Source: Paraburkholderia aromaticivorans (GTDB lineage Bacteria; Pseudomonadota; Gammaproteobacteria; Burkholderiales; Burkholderiaceae). From it: a stretch of 64,000 nt of DNA. The stretch lies in assembly GCF_012689525.1 (NCBI RefSeq), contig NZ_CP051516.1:2914001-2978000 (forward strand), in the 5' to 3' direction. Every line of letters begins with the position of its first letter. Position 1 is the first letter of the stretch. Position numbers and translations under genes: made by a program. Below the pieces are notes generated by a model, which did no database searches, had not been told where the DNA came from, and saw only the letters and a list, made by a program, of their open reading frames with translations. Of the stretch, positions 8,290 to 17,237 are shown piece after piece.

Positions 8290-9936
8290 TTACGAATTGC
8301 TCCAGGAGATCTGTTCAGAGTAATAGGTCGGGACGCTGCCCTGCGCCTGCGTAGTGCAGTCGGCAAAATTAGTCCCGCGATCATATTCAATAGACGTCAT
8401 GTAGTTGCCGAACGGCTCAAAGACGTGAGTCACAGAATGGGCGTAATAGAGCGACTGGATATTCCCGGCCGGGTTGTTCGGCGTGGCGCCGTAGCGGACC
8501 TTGACGTAGGTCCCGGCCTTGATGCGCTCATTCCCCTCAAGGTGCATCTCGCCATTCTCGAAAATGACGTTGTCCCGGTTGAGCGCGATCAGCAGATTGC
8601 GGCGGTCGTCAATCCAACTCAGGAATGAGGCTTGATTTGCAAAACGTCCGTCTCCAGCGGGCGTCCCGTTGCCGCTGTTCTTCTCTGCAAGACTGCCCTG
8701 CTGCGTCGCCACTTCCATTTTGCGCAGGCCATAGAGCGCCGGATTGACGTTCTGATAGTTCGTGATGTAGTACGGAACCGCGCCCTGCTGCAAGGCATAG
8801 GTCGCATACATTTTCGTCAGGTCGCCATAGTTCATATTGAACCGCGGCGCATCCACCCAAAAGTAATTTGCAACGTTCGCATCCGAGCGGCGCGCTGAAA
8901 TCGAAATGATCGGGTCCGTCGTGATTGATACGCAGTTCGCCGTCGGGGAAAGCTGGCTATCCGTGCTCACACCCGTCGTCACCGACGTCTGAATCGGCTG
9001 CAAAGGAGACCGTGAGACCGCCCCAAGGAACGGCGTAGGGCGATATACCGCGTACGGACCAGCAGGCCCCCAAGCGCCCGCGTCGCGGTCCTCAACGAAG
9101 AACTCGTTGAATGGGCCGATGTCGAGATATTCTTCGAGAAGCTGCTGAACGGTCCCACTGTTGAACGTGCCGAGCTGCACCGACATGAGGGCATCCGGGA
9201 CTTGGATATCCGTCGCAACTTCGGCCAATGCCGCGCCAGACGTCGCGCCCGCCTGCTGCATGCCAGAAATGTACTTGTTGACGATCTCGTTGAACACCTG
9301 CAGCACGAATTGCGTCGTGGTCTGCACATTGAGGTCTTCGCCGTACTTCGAGAAAAGCGGGAAGCTCGAAACCAGGTTCGCCACATCTGGCGTACACGGC
9401 ATGTTGAAAATCTGGATGATCTGCAAAATCTTGTGGTAGTCGTGGCCGGTCACATGAATCGTGCGGCGCGGCTTGCCGTCGGCGCCCATGCCCTGACTGC
9501 GCTCAATGTCCGCCACAAATCCGCGCATCATGATCGGAAGCTGCTGGCCGCCCGTTCCTGCATACTTGTAGGCGTCGCCAGCGAAGCGAATCTCGAACAT
9601 ATCCATCGGCTCGATCAGCGTGTAGAGCGTGTCATTAAGCCCACCCATGATCTGATCGACGAAGTCAATCGAGAACGCACCTGACGAGTCGCGCACGGAC
9701 TTTTGCACGCGCACAACAGAGCCCTCGCCGAGCCATGACGTGAGGTCATAAATGTTTGATGGCGAATCGGTCTGGCTCGGCGCCCCAGCGAGCCCCGAAG
9801 ACGACGTGGACGAAGACGAGACGGCGGTCGGCGCACCGCTGCCCGTCGTCGCCGACACGTTCCCCGTCGCGCTCGTGCGCGTCACCACCTTGTGAAGCAG
9901 CACCTGAATATTGGGCTTCCTGACGTTTACATACAT
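8290..9936 (-). CDS. Phage baseplate hub/late-control-like tail protein
   Basis: A 548-residue protein starting MYVNVRKPNIQVLLHKVVTR, with a GGGGAGC ribosome binding site. After a Ser/Thr/Gly-rich linker (residues about 25-60) it has a segment typical of contractile-tail hub proteins (gpD-, gp27- or gp44-like). That segment reads VVRVQKSVRDSSGAFSIDFV, then MDMFEIRFAGDAYKYAG, then IMMRGFVADIERSQGMG, then HVTGHDYHKILQIIQIF. The C-terminal half is rich in aromatic and Asn residues, as in structural proteins. In a phage it would sit at the tail-spike base. Here it is the last and largest gene of a leftward AlpA-led operon, and no other tail or head genes were recognised nearby. The family assignment is by pattern only. 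Confidence 0.6.
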   Translation of the reverse strand: MYVNVRKPNIQVLLHKVVTRTSATGNVSATTGSGAPTAVSSSSTSSSGLAGAPSQTDSPSNIYDLTSWLGEGSVVRVQKSVRDSSGAFSIDFVDQIMGGLNDTLYTLIEPMDMFEIRFAGDAYKYAGTGGQQLPIMMRGFVADIERSQGMGADGKPRRTIHVTGHDYHKILQIIQIFNMPCTPDVANLVSSFPLFSKYGEDLNVQTTTQFVLQVFNEIVNKYISGMQQAGATSGAALAEVATDIQVPDALMSVQLGTFNSGTVQQLLEEYLDIGPFNEFFVEDRDAGAWGPAGPYAVYRPTPFLGAVSRSPLQPIQTSVTTGVSTDSQLSPTANCVSITTDPIISISARRSDANVANYFWVDAPRFNMNYGDLTKMYATYALQQGAVPYYITNYQNVNPALYGLRKMEVATQQGSLAEKNSGNGTPAGDGRFANQASFLSWIDDRRNLLIALNRDNVIFENGEMHLEGNERIKAGTYVKVRYGATPNNPAGNIQSLYYAHSVTHVFEPFGNYMTSIEYDRGTNFADCTTQAQGSVPTYYSEQISWSNS

Positions 9937-9939
9937 GGT

Positions 9940-10023
9940 TTAATTGCTCCCCTGCAGCGACATGCTTATCTGATCGCCCCGCGCGACGACGAATGGCGCG
10001 GCCTTTTGTACGGTAGCCTTCAT
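9940..10023 (-). CDS. Very small protein (27 residues)
   Basis: An ATG at 10023 preceded by AAGGA at 7-base spacing opens a 27-codon frame (MKATVQKAAPFVVARGDQIS...) ending three bases before the hub gene's ATG. The ribosome binding site and tight packing suggest it is translated. Function unknown. Confidence 0.4.
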   Translation of the reverse strand: MKATVQKAAPFVVARGDQISMSLQGSN

Positions 10024-10074
10024 AGTCGAATCCTTGGATGCAGTTGACGAGCCGCACGTGGCGGCCCGGGCTGG

Positions 10075-10602
10075 TTATTTGGCCGACGGCGGCACGTTCT
10101 GCTTAATCAGTTGGTCGAGAGCTTGAGACGGCTTGAAAAATGTGAACGTGCTCTGTCCGCCACGGTTTGCGTTGAGCGCGCGGAAAACGCGGTAGCGCTC
10201 GGCGACGGCAGCGAGGAACGCGGCTTCGAGCGCTTGGATTTGCTTGTCGAGTTCAATAGCCAGCAGTTGATGCTCCTCGCGCTTCGCCTCGCTCTCTGCG
10301 TGGATCGCGCGTGCCTGCGCGGAATTCACGTCTTGATGGAGACGCGCAAGGTGAGCAGCGCCTTGGTCGATCAGTGCGCGAAGGTCTTTCGCGTCAGCGT
10401 CGGCCGATGCCTTGCGGATGCCGGCGACCTCTTCCGTGATCCTGTTGGCGCGGAAATCCGTAAGCGCCGCGGCGGATGCTGCCTCTGCTTCGGACTTGCG
10501 CACGGGCAGTTTCGAATGCGCGAAGTTTGCGGATTCGGCATTCTCAACCGCAGCAACGAGAGCGGCGCGGGCTTCAGCGAGTGCGTAGATAGCGTGGGAC
10601 AT
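10075..10602 (-). CDS. Coiled-coil phage protein
   Basis: A 175-residue, Ala/Glu-rich, almost wholly helical protein (MSHAIYALAEARAALVAAVE...). Heptad-like spacing suggests a coiled coil over residues about 5-145. The start at ATG 10602 is supported by AAAGGAG at 8-base spacing; the frame extends 10 codons further without support. It lies in the operon leading to the hub-like gene. It may be a structural or assembly protein, but no family is recognised. Confidence 0.6.
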   Translation of the reverse strand: MSHAIYALAEARAALVAAVENAESANFAHSKLPVRKSEAEAASAAALTDFRANRITEEVAGIRKASADADAKDLRALIDQGAAHLARLHQDVNSAQARAIHAESEAKREEHQLLAIELDKQIQALEAAFLAAVAERYRVFRALNANRGGQSTFTFFKPSQALDQLIKQNVPPSAK

Positions 10603-10628
10603 GGTTAAAGCTCCTTTGGACTCTGGCA

Positions 10629-10985
10629 TCAATTAAGCGTGGAATCGTCGCGCGAGTCGAAGACAGGGCGAGCCGGGATTGCGAAGCGTGTAGCGATCGC
10701 AGCGATGCGGCTATCACGAGCCTCTTTGATGGTTGCGGCGGCCTCGGCGATACGGTCGGACTCGATCTGCGCAAGCGCCTGCTGTGCGGCATGCTGGTCG
10801 GCCGCAGCGGCATCGAAGCGGCACTGTTCGTCTTCCAGCGCACGGAGTGCGGCACGTGCAGTCGTCGTGCTCTCGCCGGTAAGGAGCAGCGTGTTCAAAT
10901 CGAGTCGTGCGGCAGCGATCTTTTTCGAGAGTTCTTCTTTCGACACGGCGGCCTCCTGGCTGCGTTTCGTTGCGGGCTTATTCAC
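10629..10985 (-). CDS. Helical phage protein
   Basis: A 118-residue Lys/Ala-rich helical protein. GTG 10985 is chosen as start because it overlaps the AlpA gene's stop by 8 bases and has AAGGAG at 7-base spacing. The protein begins VNKPATKRSQEAAVSKEELS. Function unknown; its composition resembles the next gene (10075-10602), so the two may be related coiled-coil proteins. Confidence 0.55.
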   Translation of the reverse strand: MNKPATKRSQEAAVSKEELSKKIAAARLDLNTLLLTGESTTTARAALRALEDEQCRFDAAAADQHAAQQALAQIESDRIAEAAATIKEARDSRIAAIATRFAIPARPVFDSRDDSTLN

Positions 10986-11199
10986 CACCTTTCTCCTTTT
11001 TGGCCGCTTCGATGCGACCTTGAATCCATTTATCGACCAGACTCGATTGCCAGGCAACCGCCCGGCCAGTGATTTTTACGGACTTCGGAAAATCCCCGGC
11101 CTTCATCATTTGATACATCAGAGCGCGCGTCAGACCCGTGCGACTCATGACCTCTTCGAGCCGGATAAGGCGCTCTACTATTTCAGTGGACACATTCAT
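10978..11199 (-). CDS. AlpA-family DNA-binding regulator
   Basis: A compact protein of about 73 residues with the AlpA/MerR-like winged helix-turn-helix pattern: EEVMSRTGLTRALMYQMMKA, GDFPKSVKITGRAVAWQSSL, then VDKWIQGRIE. AlpA proteins activate prophage genes or act as excisionase-like factors. It is first in the leftward operon running to 8290. The ATG at 11199 is followed two codons later by a GTG (11193) with better spacing to AGGGAG, so the true start may be the GTG. Confidence 0.75.
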   Translation of the reverse strand: MNVSTEIVERLIRLEEVMSRTGLTRALMYQMMKAGDFPKSVKITGRAVAWQSSLVDKWIQGRIEAAKKEKGGE

Positions 11200-11379
11200 G
11201 CTCCCTTGGATGCCTCTGGAATAACTGCATGTTGTCGTCACGACTTTTGACGTGTCCACGGTGGTCCACGGCTGTCATCGATTTGCCTAGCAATTTCCGA
11301 CATAGCGCCCGCCGTACGCCTATGGATTGGTCGTGATTTGAGACTGGTTTCATCCCAACTCGCGCATAGGAGCGAACCG

Positions 11380-11979
11380 ATGGAACCCGATAAACCGAAA
11401 ACAGAACTCGTTGTGCTTGGCTCGCCCATTGCCACGAATGACGCCAACCTGTACCGCCTGAATGACCTGCACAAGATCGCTGTCGAGCGCGGGTTCGCTA
11501 CCAAGCATGACGACCCGCACGCATTCCTGCGGAAAAAGGAAACAAAACGCCTCATCTCGTCAATCGCAACAAAGGTGTCGGTGAATTCACCGACACCCGT
11601 CGTTAAGTCAGTAACGACGGGCCCGAACAGCATGCGCGGCAGCTACGGGCACCGCTATGTGCTTCTCGCGTACGCTGCACAGTTGAACGGCGACGTGTAC
11701 CTCGATGCGATGGTCGCGCTTGATTTGATGTCTTCGCAGAAGCCGGGCGAACAGCTCTCGGCGAGCGAAAAGTATTTCCGCGCCGAGCGCCTGTTCAATG
11801 AAGTGGTTGCGCGCGGAAGCAAAGCCGGGACCGAACTGAACGCGTGCAAGTACACGATTCCAGCGGCCACAGAAGCGCTTGATGAGTCCACCGTAGGGAT
11901 GCAACTGCAATTCCCAGGCTTTGCCCCTACGCCACTTCTCGCGACCGTCAAGGCCAAGCGCAGCAGCAAGCGCAAGTGA
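11380..11979 (+). CDS. KilA-N domain protein
   Basis: A 199-residue protein with the KilA-N pattern: NLYRLNDLHKIAVERGFATK near residue 24, HAFLRKKETKRLI, and GHRYVLLAYAAQLNGDVYLD. KilA-N is a DNA-binding domain of phage antirepressors and of P1 KilA. ATG 11380 is preceded by AGGAGC. The C-terminal part is basic (KAKRSSKRK). It is divergent from the AlpA operon, and the 180-base gap presumably holds both promoters. A regulatory role is inferred from family and position. Confidence 0.75.
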   Translation: MEPDKPKTELVVLGSPIATNDANLYRLNDLHKIAVERGFATKHDDPHAFLRKKETKRLISSIATKVSVNSPTPVVKSVTTGPNSMRGSYGHRYVLLAYAAQLNGDVYLDAMVALDLMSSQKPGEQLSASEKYFRAERLFNEVVARGSKAGTELNACKYTIPAATEALDESTVGMQLQFPGFAPTPLLATVKAKRSSKRK

Positions 11980-12049
11980 TGGCGCAATCGGGCTCCCCGC
12001 AGCGCCTTCGTGACCGCACGATCGAGTCATCACATACAGGAGATTTACT

Positions 12050-12805
12050 ATGTCTGACAGGCATGCGTCCGCACTCCGCAGCAGCCTCATTGCGGGCGGC
12101 AATCACAGATCACAGTCGGCTGTGCCCAACAATCCGCAGCGCACTATCAGCCGGTCCACGAAAGACGTGAGCCTTGGCATCGATTACCGCCACAATCCGG
12201 ACGAAGCAGCCGAGCGCGAATATGTGAAGCGCAAGACGGCGCTGAAACCGAACGGCACGGCATCGAGCACCGGAATGAATGCGGGCGCTTTCGACAAACT
12301 GCGGAGGCAGGTACGTGAGCATGTCGCAGAGCATGGCGAACTGACGAAGGCTGTCCCGCACACGCCGGGCGATTACAGCATCGAGCAGGCGTACGCCGAT
12401 CTGAAATCCGTACCGCTGCCCAGCAAGGCGCGCACTGCAGGCGCTTCGAAGGCGCTCGGGAAGGCTATGGGCAAGGTGGCGCGCTCCATGGGCGACACGA
12501 AGCTGGCGAAATCGCTGGAAGCGGGCTATGGCAGCGACAGCGCCAATCTGACGGGCGGCAGCGCACTGCGTCGCCAGGCTGTTTCGAAGCGCATCGCAAG
12601 CACGACCGTCGGCGGCGATCCGAAACCCGCGCCGAAGTCGACTTTGATGACGAAAAGCCAGTGTCAGGCCGCCGCACTCAAGGGCCTCGACACGGGCAAG
12701 CTCACGGCGTCGCAGTGCCAACACATCGATGTCGCGCTCAGTATGGACCGCCGCATTGACGACACCACGATGGCGACGCTGCGCGAACTCCACGAGGGCA
12801 ATTGA
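12050..12805 (+). CDS. Hypothetical phage-type protein, 251 residues
   Basis: Starts at ATG 12050 (MSDRHASALRSSLIAGGNHR) with CAGGAG at good spacing. Basic and Ala/Ser-rich with low-complexity helices in the middle (KALGKAMGKVARSMGDTKLA). No family is recognised. It overlaps the next gene by one base (TGATG), so the two are coupled. Confidence 0.6.
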   Translation: MSDRHASALRSSLIAGGNHRSQSAVPNNPQRTISRSTKDVSLGIDYRHNPDEAAEREYVKRKTALKPNGTASSTGMNAGAFDKLRRQVREHVAEHGELTKAVPHTPGDYSIEQAYADLKSVPLPSKARTAGASKALGKAMGKVARSMGDTKLAKSLEAGYGSDSANLTGGSALRRQAVSKRIASTTVGGDPKPAPKSTLMTKSQCQAAALKGLDTGKLTASQCQHIDVALSMDRRIDDTTMATLRELHEGN

Positions 12806-13014
12806 TGGCACGAAAATCAGTGCTTATTTGCCGGGTTGCGATGCCCAATCGCGAGCAGGCGCGCGCGGTAACTCAGAAGGCGATCGCATCCGGGCGTGCC
12901 GATGTTCGGGATGTTGCAGCGGTCGAAGCGAGTCTGAACACCCACGGCCACCGTCTGGCGCTGTTCGACGCGGGCAGTCTCATGCGATTGCAGAGAGCGG
13001 CCGCAGGACAGTAG
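12805..13014 (+). CDS. Hypothetical small protein, 69 residues
   Basis: ATG 12805 shares a base with the previous gene's TGA. The protein (MARKSVLICRVAMPNREQAR...) has no recognised domain. It is followed by a clear hairpin terminator that closes the operon begun upstream. Confidence 0.5.
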   Translation: MARKSVLICRVAMPNREQARAVTQKAIASGRADVRDVAAVEASLNTHGHRLALFDAGSLMRLQRAAAGQ

Positions 13015-13038
13015 CCGTGCGGATTCACTACAGTTTCG

Positions 13039-13061
13039 AGCCCGGTTATTCCGGGCTTTTT
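13039..13061 (+). terminator. Rho-independent terminator
   Basis: AGCCCGG-ttat-TCCGGGCT followed by TTTTTAA, about 25 bases after the stop at 13014. The stem is strong with a proper U-tract. Confidence 0.75.
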
Positions 13062-13181
13062 AACGTCCGCGCGGCTCTTTTGCACCGGCAAAAAAGCCTT
13101 ATTCGACAAAGGATTCTTGCCCCCTTCTCACCCGAGAGTCGTGATCACGAAATAGAGCCCTAGACACACACGGGGCAACGC

Positions 13182-14402
13182 ATGTCATACGCGGTACACG
13201 AGCCGATCGGGCGCACGATTCAACTGGCCGCCCCGATGCGCGTCGAAGATGTTCTCCTGCGCCAGAACGAAGCCTATCCCGATCTTCCGCCGTCGTTCCA
13301 TTGCCGTCCGCTGCTGGCCGACATCACTGCGGCCACGTGCAAGACAAACTTTCTGGCTCACAAGGGCGTGTCGTGCCGTGGTTGCATAGTCGGCATGATG
13401 CACGCGGCCGTGACGTCGCGCACCGCCATCGACGTTCTGAACGACGAGAGCCTAAATCGCCACGAACGCGCAATGGCAAAGAACTCGTTGGCGTGCGTAC
13501 GTTGCATGAAAGATAGCAGCAGCAATAAGCGCCTCCAAATGGGGATGCGATTGGTGCGCGCCGGCACGATCTGTGTGTCGTGCTGGAATCGCGAATCCGA
13601 ATGCAAGCGCGGTCTGAATTCCAAAAACGGACAGCCGCGTAAATGGGCAAGTTGCCTGAGGCCGACCAGCGTCGTTATCCGCAAAGACGGCAAGCTGAAG
13701 ACGGTCGATATCGGCATGACAACCGGGCCGTCGGAAGCCATGAGGCACGCCGAGCGCAGGAATTTCGATCTGGTTGAAATCTGGATCGACGGCGAGCGCG
13801 GGGAGGCTATGCCAGACGTTGCCCCGCTTTCAGTCTCGACGATCGTCGCATCGAAAGCATCGAAGCCGCGCAAGCAACGCACGACGCATCTCCGGGTCGA
13901 GACCGGCCGCGACTTCGAACTTGATGACGATGAAGCGGCAGAGCCGTCCGCGCCGGTCGCCGACACCGTAGCACCGATTGATGCAACCGAGTCCGTCAGC
14001 GAGCCCGCTGGTTCGGTTGCCGCCGCCCTCACGAATCACGAGACCGCCAAATCCGAATGGGCTGGCTGCTACGTCACAGACACCGACGGCACGACGACGT
14101 ACGTTTGTGACTATGCCCGACAGCACTCACTTACAGACTGGCAGGCCGCAGTGGCTCTCGGCGCATGTGACGCAGACTACGAAGACGGAGAGGCCGAAGT
14201 CACCACGGCACCGGCACCAGAGCCAGAACCCGTGAAGCGCGAGCCAGCATCGCGCCGCTTGACCGGCAAGCAGCAACGCAAAGCACAGAAGGCGGCACGA
14301 CGCGCCGAGCGCGCACGAAACCAAGCAGCATCCGCGCACCAAGTTCCGACTATCAAGCAAACGGCTGCCGCTTACATGGCCGTGCTTTTCGCTGGCGCAT
14401 GA
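13182..14402 (+). CDS. Cys-rich phage protein with zinc-finger-like N-terminus
   Basis: A 406-residue protein. The N-terminal 160 residues carry Cys pairs that look metal-binding: CHCRP-type Cys near residue 41, CRGC near 65-68, CVRC near 106-109 and CVSC near 131-134. A middle segment, DIGMTTGPSEAMRHAERRNF, precedes an acidic, low-complexity region. A basic tail rich in Gln, Arg and Ala (RRLTGKQQRKAQKAARRAER) follows. It starts the next operon and overlaps its follower by four bases. No named family is recognised. Confidence 0.6.
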   Translation: MSYAVHEPIGRTIQLAAPMRVEDVLLRQNEAYPDLPPSFHCRPLLADITAATCKTNFLAHKGVSCRGCIVGMMHAAVTSRTAIDVLNDESLNRHERAMAKNSLACVRCMKDSSSNKRLQMGMRLVRAGTICVSCWNRESECKRGLNSKNGQPRKWASCLRPTSVVIRKDGKLKTVDIGMTTGPSEAMRHAERRNFDLVEIWIDGERGEAMPDVAPLSVSTIVASKASKPRKQRTTHLRVETGRDFELDDDEAAEPSAPVADTVAPIDATESVSEPAGSVAAALTNHETAKSEWAGCYVTDTDGTTTYVCDYARQHSLTDWQAAVALGACDADYEDGEAEVTTAPAPEPEPVKREPASRRLTGKQQRKAQKAARRAERARNQAASAHQVPTIKQTAAAYMAVLFAGA

Positions 14403-14599
14403 ACGACATCAACGCACACAGGAAGCCTCGCGAGCGAGTCATCCACAACCGCGCAGGAATCACCGTGAAGGCAGTGTCGCGCGTCGAAACGCTCGACCTC
14501 TCGCGCGGAATAACGATCAACAGTCCGCGCGACTCCCGGCCTGTCACGGTTCGCCCGCTCATCGTCGCGGAGTGGGCAGAGAAGCACCGAGGCACCTAG
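14399..14599 (+). CDS. Hypothetical basic protein, 66 residues
   Basis: ATGA overlap with the preceding gene's stop. The protein (MNDINAHRKPRERVIHNRAG...) is small and basic. No family is recognised. Confidence 0.5.
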   Translation: MNDINAHRKPRERVIHNRAGITVKAVSRVETLDLSRGITINSPRDSRPVTVRPLIVAEWAEKHRGT

Positions 14600-14701
14600 C
14601 CGCAAACGTCCGCAGGCATTGGGCCTGTGGATAACTTTAGTAGCAAAACGTAATAAGGTGCGATGCCATTTAGCACCGCACCAATCAACCTGGAGAATCA
14701 A

Positions 14702-14965
14702 ATGCTTGGACGATCCCGTATCGCACTCGCTGGCGCAATCGGCGCAATGGCATCCGTTGGCTCACACATCGGCCGCACGGTGCGCGACGCTGGCGCATCG
14801 GTTGTTGGTCTGCCGGATCGCCTCGACGAGAACGGCGTACCGGTTCACGAGCGCATCCCGCGCACGAGCGGCAACGCTATCAGCGTGGCGCAGGGCAAGC
14901 GCAATGCTCTGAAGGCTCGCAACCGCAAGCGCAACAAGGCGTCGCACAAGAGGCCACGCCCATGA
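14702..14965 (+). CDS. Small protein with hydrophobic N-terminus
   Basis: An 87-residue protein from ATG 14702 (GGAG seven bases upstream) with a hydrophobic stretch (IALAGAIGAMASVGSHIG) and a strongly basic C-terminus (KARNRKRNKASHKRPRP). It could be membrane-associated or nucleic-acid binding; no family is recognised. It overlaps the next gene by four bases. Confidence 0.5.
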   Translation: MLGRSRIALAGAIGAMASVGSHIGRTVRDAGASVVGLPDRLDENGVPVHERIPRTSGNAISVAQGKRNALKARNRKRNKASHKRPRP

Positions 14966-15066
14966 TGCGCTACGACGAATGGCTGACAGCGAGCCTGGAC
15001 GAAGCAATGGGAGAGAATCGCCCGCTGACGACCGAGGAGATTCTGGAGCGCCAGCAAGACGAGTAG
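14962..15066 (+). CDS. Very small acidic protein (34 residues)
   Basis: The frame starts at ATG 14962 in an ATGA overlap with the previous gene and ends at TAG 15066. It reads MMRYDEWLTASLDEAMGENR followed by a Glu-rich helix. It is too short for domain assignment; the overlap is the main support. Confidence 0.45.
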   Translation: MMRYDEWLTASLDEAMGENRPLTTEEILERQQDE

Positions 15067-15253
15067 GAAAGTCGCCACACTAACGACTGACGGAAAGAAA
15101 GAGGCCGCCGCGTGCGGGCTTTTGCAAATCATCGCGAGCGTTGAATGCATCGCCTATATTGAGTGAGCCAACGCTAAGCAGCCGGCGCAAAGGCTATTGG
15201 AACGTCACATTGGGAGATTGTTTACTTCTGAGAACAGCTTAACGAGGTTAGCC

Positions 15254-16144
15254 ATGTTCAATACTGAAAGTTTGGAGCCGTACTTAATGCTTGTGATCTT
15301 AGTAGTGGCGCTGCACAGTTTCATTGGACGTGCGCTGACAGTGGCGAATCCAGGCGCGATTCGAGTCGTCTGCTATTTTTTTTCCTTGTCCGTCTGTGCA
15401 ACGCCGGTTGTTATCTTGGCAGCGATAGCGAGAAAGCAAATAGGTGAAGACGGCGCGGCGAAAGGCGATCTCGGACACTTTATTAGGGATTGGCTCCTAC
15501 CATTTTTTTTTGATGTCGGATCGGACTTTATCTTTCTGTCGGTGGCTGTGGCGTTGGTGATCGTACCTCAACTTGTGAGCTTCCTGCTTTGTGCGTCATT
15601 TGGTTGTGCGCATGCTCCGATATTTATATCACGTAGCATTGACGTGCTGTTTTGGGGTCTCGCCAAGGCTTGTTGCGTTGCCTCGGGCATTTTATTTTCA
15701 TTCACATTATTTTGTAGTATACGGGGATGGCCAATAATTCCAGAATTCATTCCGAGAATAAAAATATATAGAACCCCCGTGACAGACCTCACTACCTATA
15801 TTACGCTGAGCGCAGCACTCCTCCTTTACGCATTCCTTTTTCTATGGCTTAGATTCTGTTTCAATCTACGTTACCTACGTTACGTAAACGATTGCCTGCG
15901 TGTCCTACGTGACCTACGTGACCTACGTGACCTACCAATTTCCATACGCGTACTCATACGCTGCCATCGCTTTCTAAGTCCACCGGTCGCTTTAATAGTT
16001 GCCTTTGGCCAAGGTTTCCACGAAGTAGCAACTCGACACAACCCGCCCCCAACACCGGAAGACGAAGTTACGCCGGAGGAACTGGAAAGACTTCGTTTGC
16101 TGTACGAGGCCGCTCTCCTAGCTAGAGCCATGCAACGAAACTGA
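15254..16144 (+). CDS. Polytopic membrane protein in AT-rich DNA
   Basis: A 296-residue protein starting at ATG 15254 with GAGG upstream. About five or six hydrophobic helices are visible, for example YLMLVILVVALHSFIG, VVCYFFSLSVCATPVVILAA, FIFLSVAVALVIVPQLVSFL and LSAALLLYAFLFLWLRFCF. A charged C-terminal tail with PPPTPEDEVTPEEL follows. Base composition is clearly lower in GC than the phage genes on either side, pointing to recent acquisition. Residues about 216-226 are encoded by a perfect tandem repeat of a 9-base unit. No family is recognised. Its place in the cargo zone makes a role in superinfection or stress defence possible but unproven. Confidence 0.6.
   Translation: MFNTESLEPYLMLVILVVALHSFIGRALTVANPGAIRVVCYFFSLSVCATPVVILAAIARKQIGEDGAAKGDLGHFIRDWLLPFFFDVGSDFIFLSVAVALVIVPQLVSFLLCASFGCAHAPIFISRSIDVLFWGLAKACCVASGILFSFTLFCSIRGWPIIPEFIPRIKIYRTPVTDLTTYITLSAALLLYAFLFLWLRFCFNLRYLRYVNDCLRVLRDLRDLRDLPISIRVLIRCHRFLSPPVALIVAFGQGFHEVATRHNPPPTPEDEVTPEELERLRLLYEAALLARAMQRN
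15904..15930 (+). repeat. Tandem 9-base repeat in the membrane protein gene
   Basis: CCTACGTGA occurs three times in a row, followed by a partial fourth unit, encoding Leu-Arg-Asp repeats. Degenerate copies (CTACGTTAC) lie just upstream at about 15866-15882. Being nine bases, unit gain or loss would keep the frame. Confidence 0.7.
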
Positions 16145-16148
16145 CGCA

Positions 16149-16172
16149 GAGCCCACCGCGCGCGGGCTTTTT
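16149..16172 (+). terminator. Rho-independent terminator after the membrane protein gene
   Basis: AGCCC, a nine-base loop, then GGGCT and TTTTT, located directly after the stop at 16144. Confidence 0.6.
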
Positions 16173-16280
16173 CATTGCCGGTACCTATTTCAATGAATGA
16201 AGCGCACATTACATTATGCGGCGCATCCGTGACAACAGGCATGTATAGTAGGACAGGCCGGGGGAGGAGCGACTATTGCC

Positions 16281-17237
16281 ATGAACACGATACTGACAAA
16301 CGCTGTGCAATCCATACAGATCGGGATTGAGGACTATAAATCGGACGATCCGCGCAGGGTGCTTTCTGCTATCAGAAACATTACGGCGGGCGTGCTTCTG
16401 CTTTTCAAGGAAAAGCTGCGTCAGCTTTCGCCGCCCGGCTCCGATGAAGTGCTGATTAAAGAGAAAACGCAGTTGCGGCTTGAGGCAGGGCAAGTGGTGG
16501 TTAACGGGAAGGGAGCTAAAACGGTCGACGTTTGGCAGATTAAAGAGCGCTTCGAATGGTTCGGCATTACTACAGACTTTGCGAAGGTCGATAAGATCAT
16601 AGCAATTCGGAACAAGATCGAGCATTACCATGCTGACGAGTCAGCAGGTGCCGTAAAAGCGCTCGTTGCCAGTTCGTTTTTGATCATCCGCGATTTCGTC
16701 ACGTACGAGCTTAAATGCGAGCCGGTTGAGCTATTGGGCGCGGACACTTGGGATGAACTGCTCGCGGTTGCAGACGTTTATAACAAAGAACTTGAAGAGT
16801 GCAAGCACGCTATTGAAGCTATCGAATGGGGTAGTGAAGCAATGGAGGGTATGGCAAAGGAGTTGTCTTGCCCAAAATGTGAATCCGATCTAGTGAAGCC
16901 GGTTGACCCCGATGTCGACCCTGTTCAGCACATGGAATTTGTCTGTACGGCTTGCGGAAAGGTGTCGGAATTGTCGGATATGGTGGAGGAAGCGCTTGCC
17001 GAGCATTTCGCATACGACATCTATACGTCTCTCAAGGATGGTGGTTACTCGCCGGTCGCAACGTGTTGGGAGTGCGGACGGGAAACGTTCATTGTTGAAG
17101 ATGGAACCTGTGCGGCGTGCGGCGCATCGATCAAATACCACAACTGCGTGGTCTGCCATCAACCCCTCGGACCAGAAGAACAAGGGTTCAATGGCCTGTG
17201 CGGCTTGGACTACCATCAAGCAAGGAAGGACGATTGA
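16281..17237 (+). CDS. HEPN-motif protein with C-terminal zinc ribbons
   Basis: A 318-residue protein. The N-terminal helical part ([20 protein letters not shown], then [14 protein letters not shown]) leads to R110-N-K-I-E-H115 in the context [14 protein letters not shown]. This is the R-x4-6-H signature of HEPN ribonucleases, which are common toxin and abortive-infection effectors. The C-terminal half carries three or four zinc-knuckle pairs: CPKC, CTAC, CWEC with CAAC, and CVVC. The gene is lower in GC than its neighbours and stands alone between a terminator and a decayed region. RNase activity triggered by phage infection is a hypothesis. The motif is seen directly; the family name is by pattern. 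Confidence 0.6.
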   Translation: MNTILTNAVQSIQIGIEDYKSDDPRRVLSAIRNITAGVLLLFKEKLRQLSPPGSDEVLIKEKTQLRLEAGQVVVNGKGAKTVDVWQIKERFEWFGITTDFAKVDKIIAIRNKIEHYHADESAGAVKALVASSFLIIRDFVTYELKCEPVELLGADTWDELLAVADVYNKELEECKHAIEAIEWGSEAMEGMAKELSCPKCESDLVKPVDPDVDPVQHMEFVCTACGKVSELSDMVEEALAEHFAYDIYTSLKDGGYSPVATCWECGRETFIVEDGTCAACGASIKYHNCVVCHQPLGPEEQGFNGLCGLDYHQARKDD

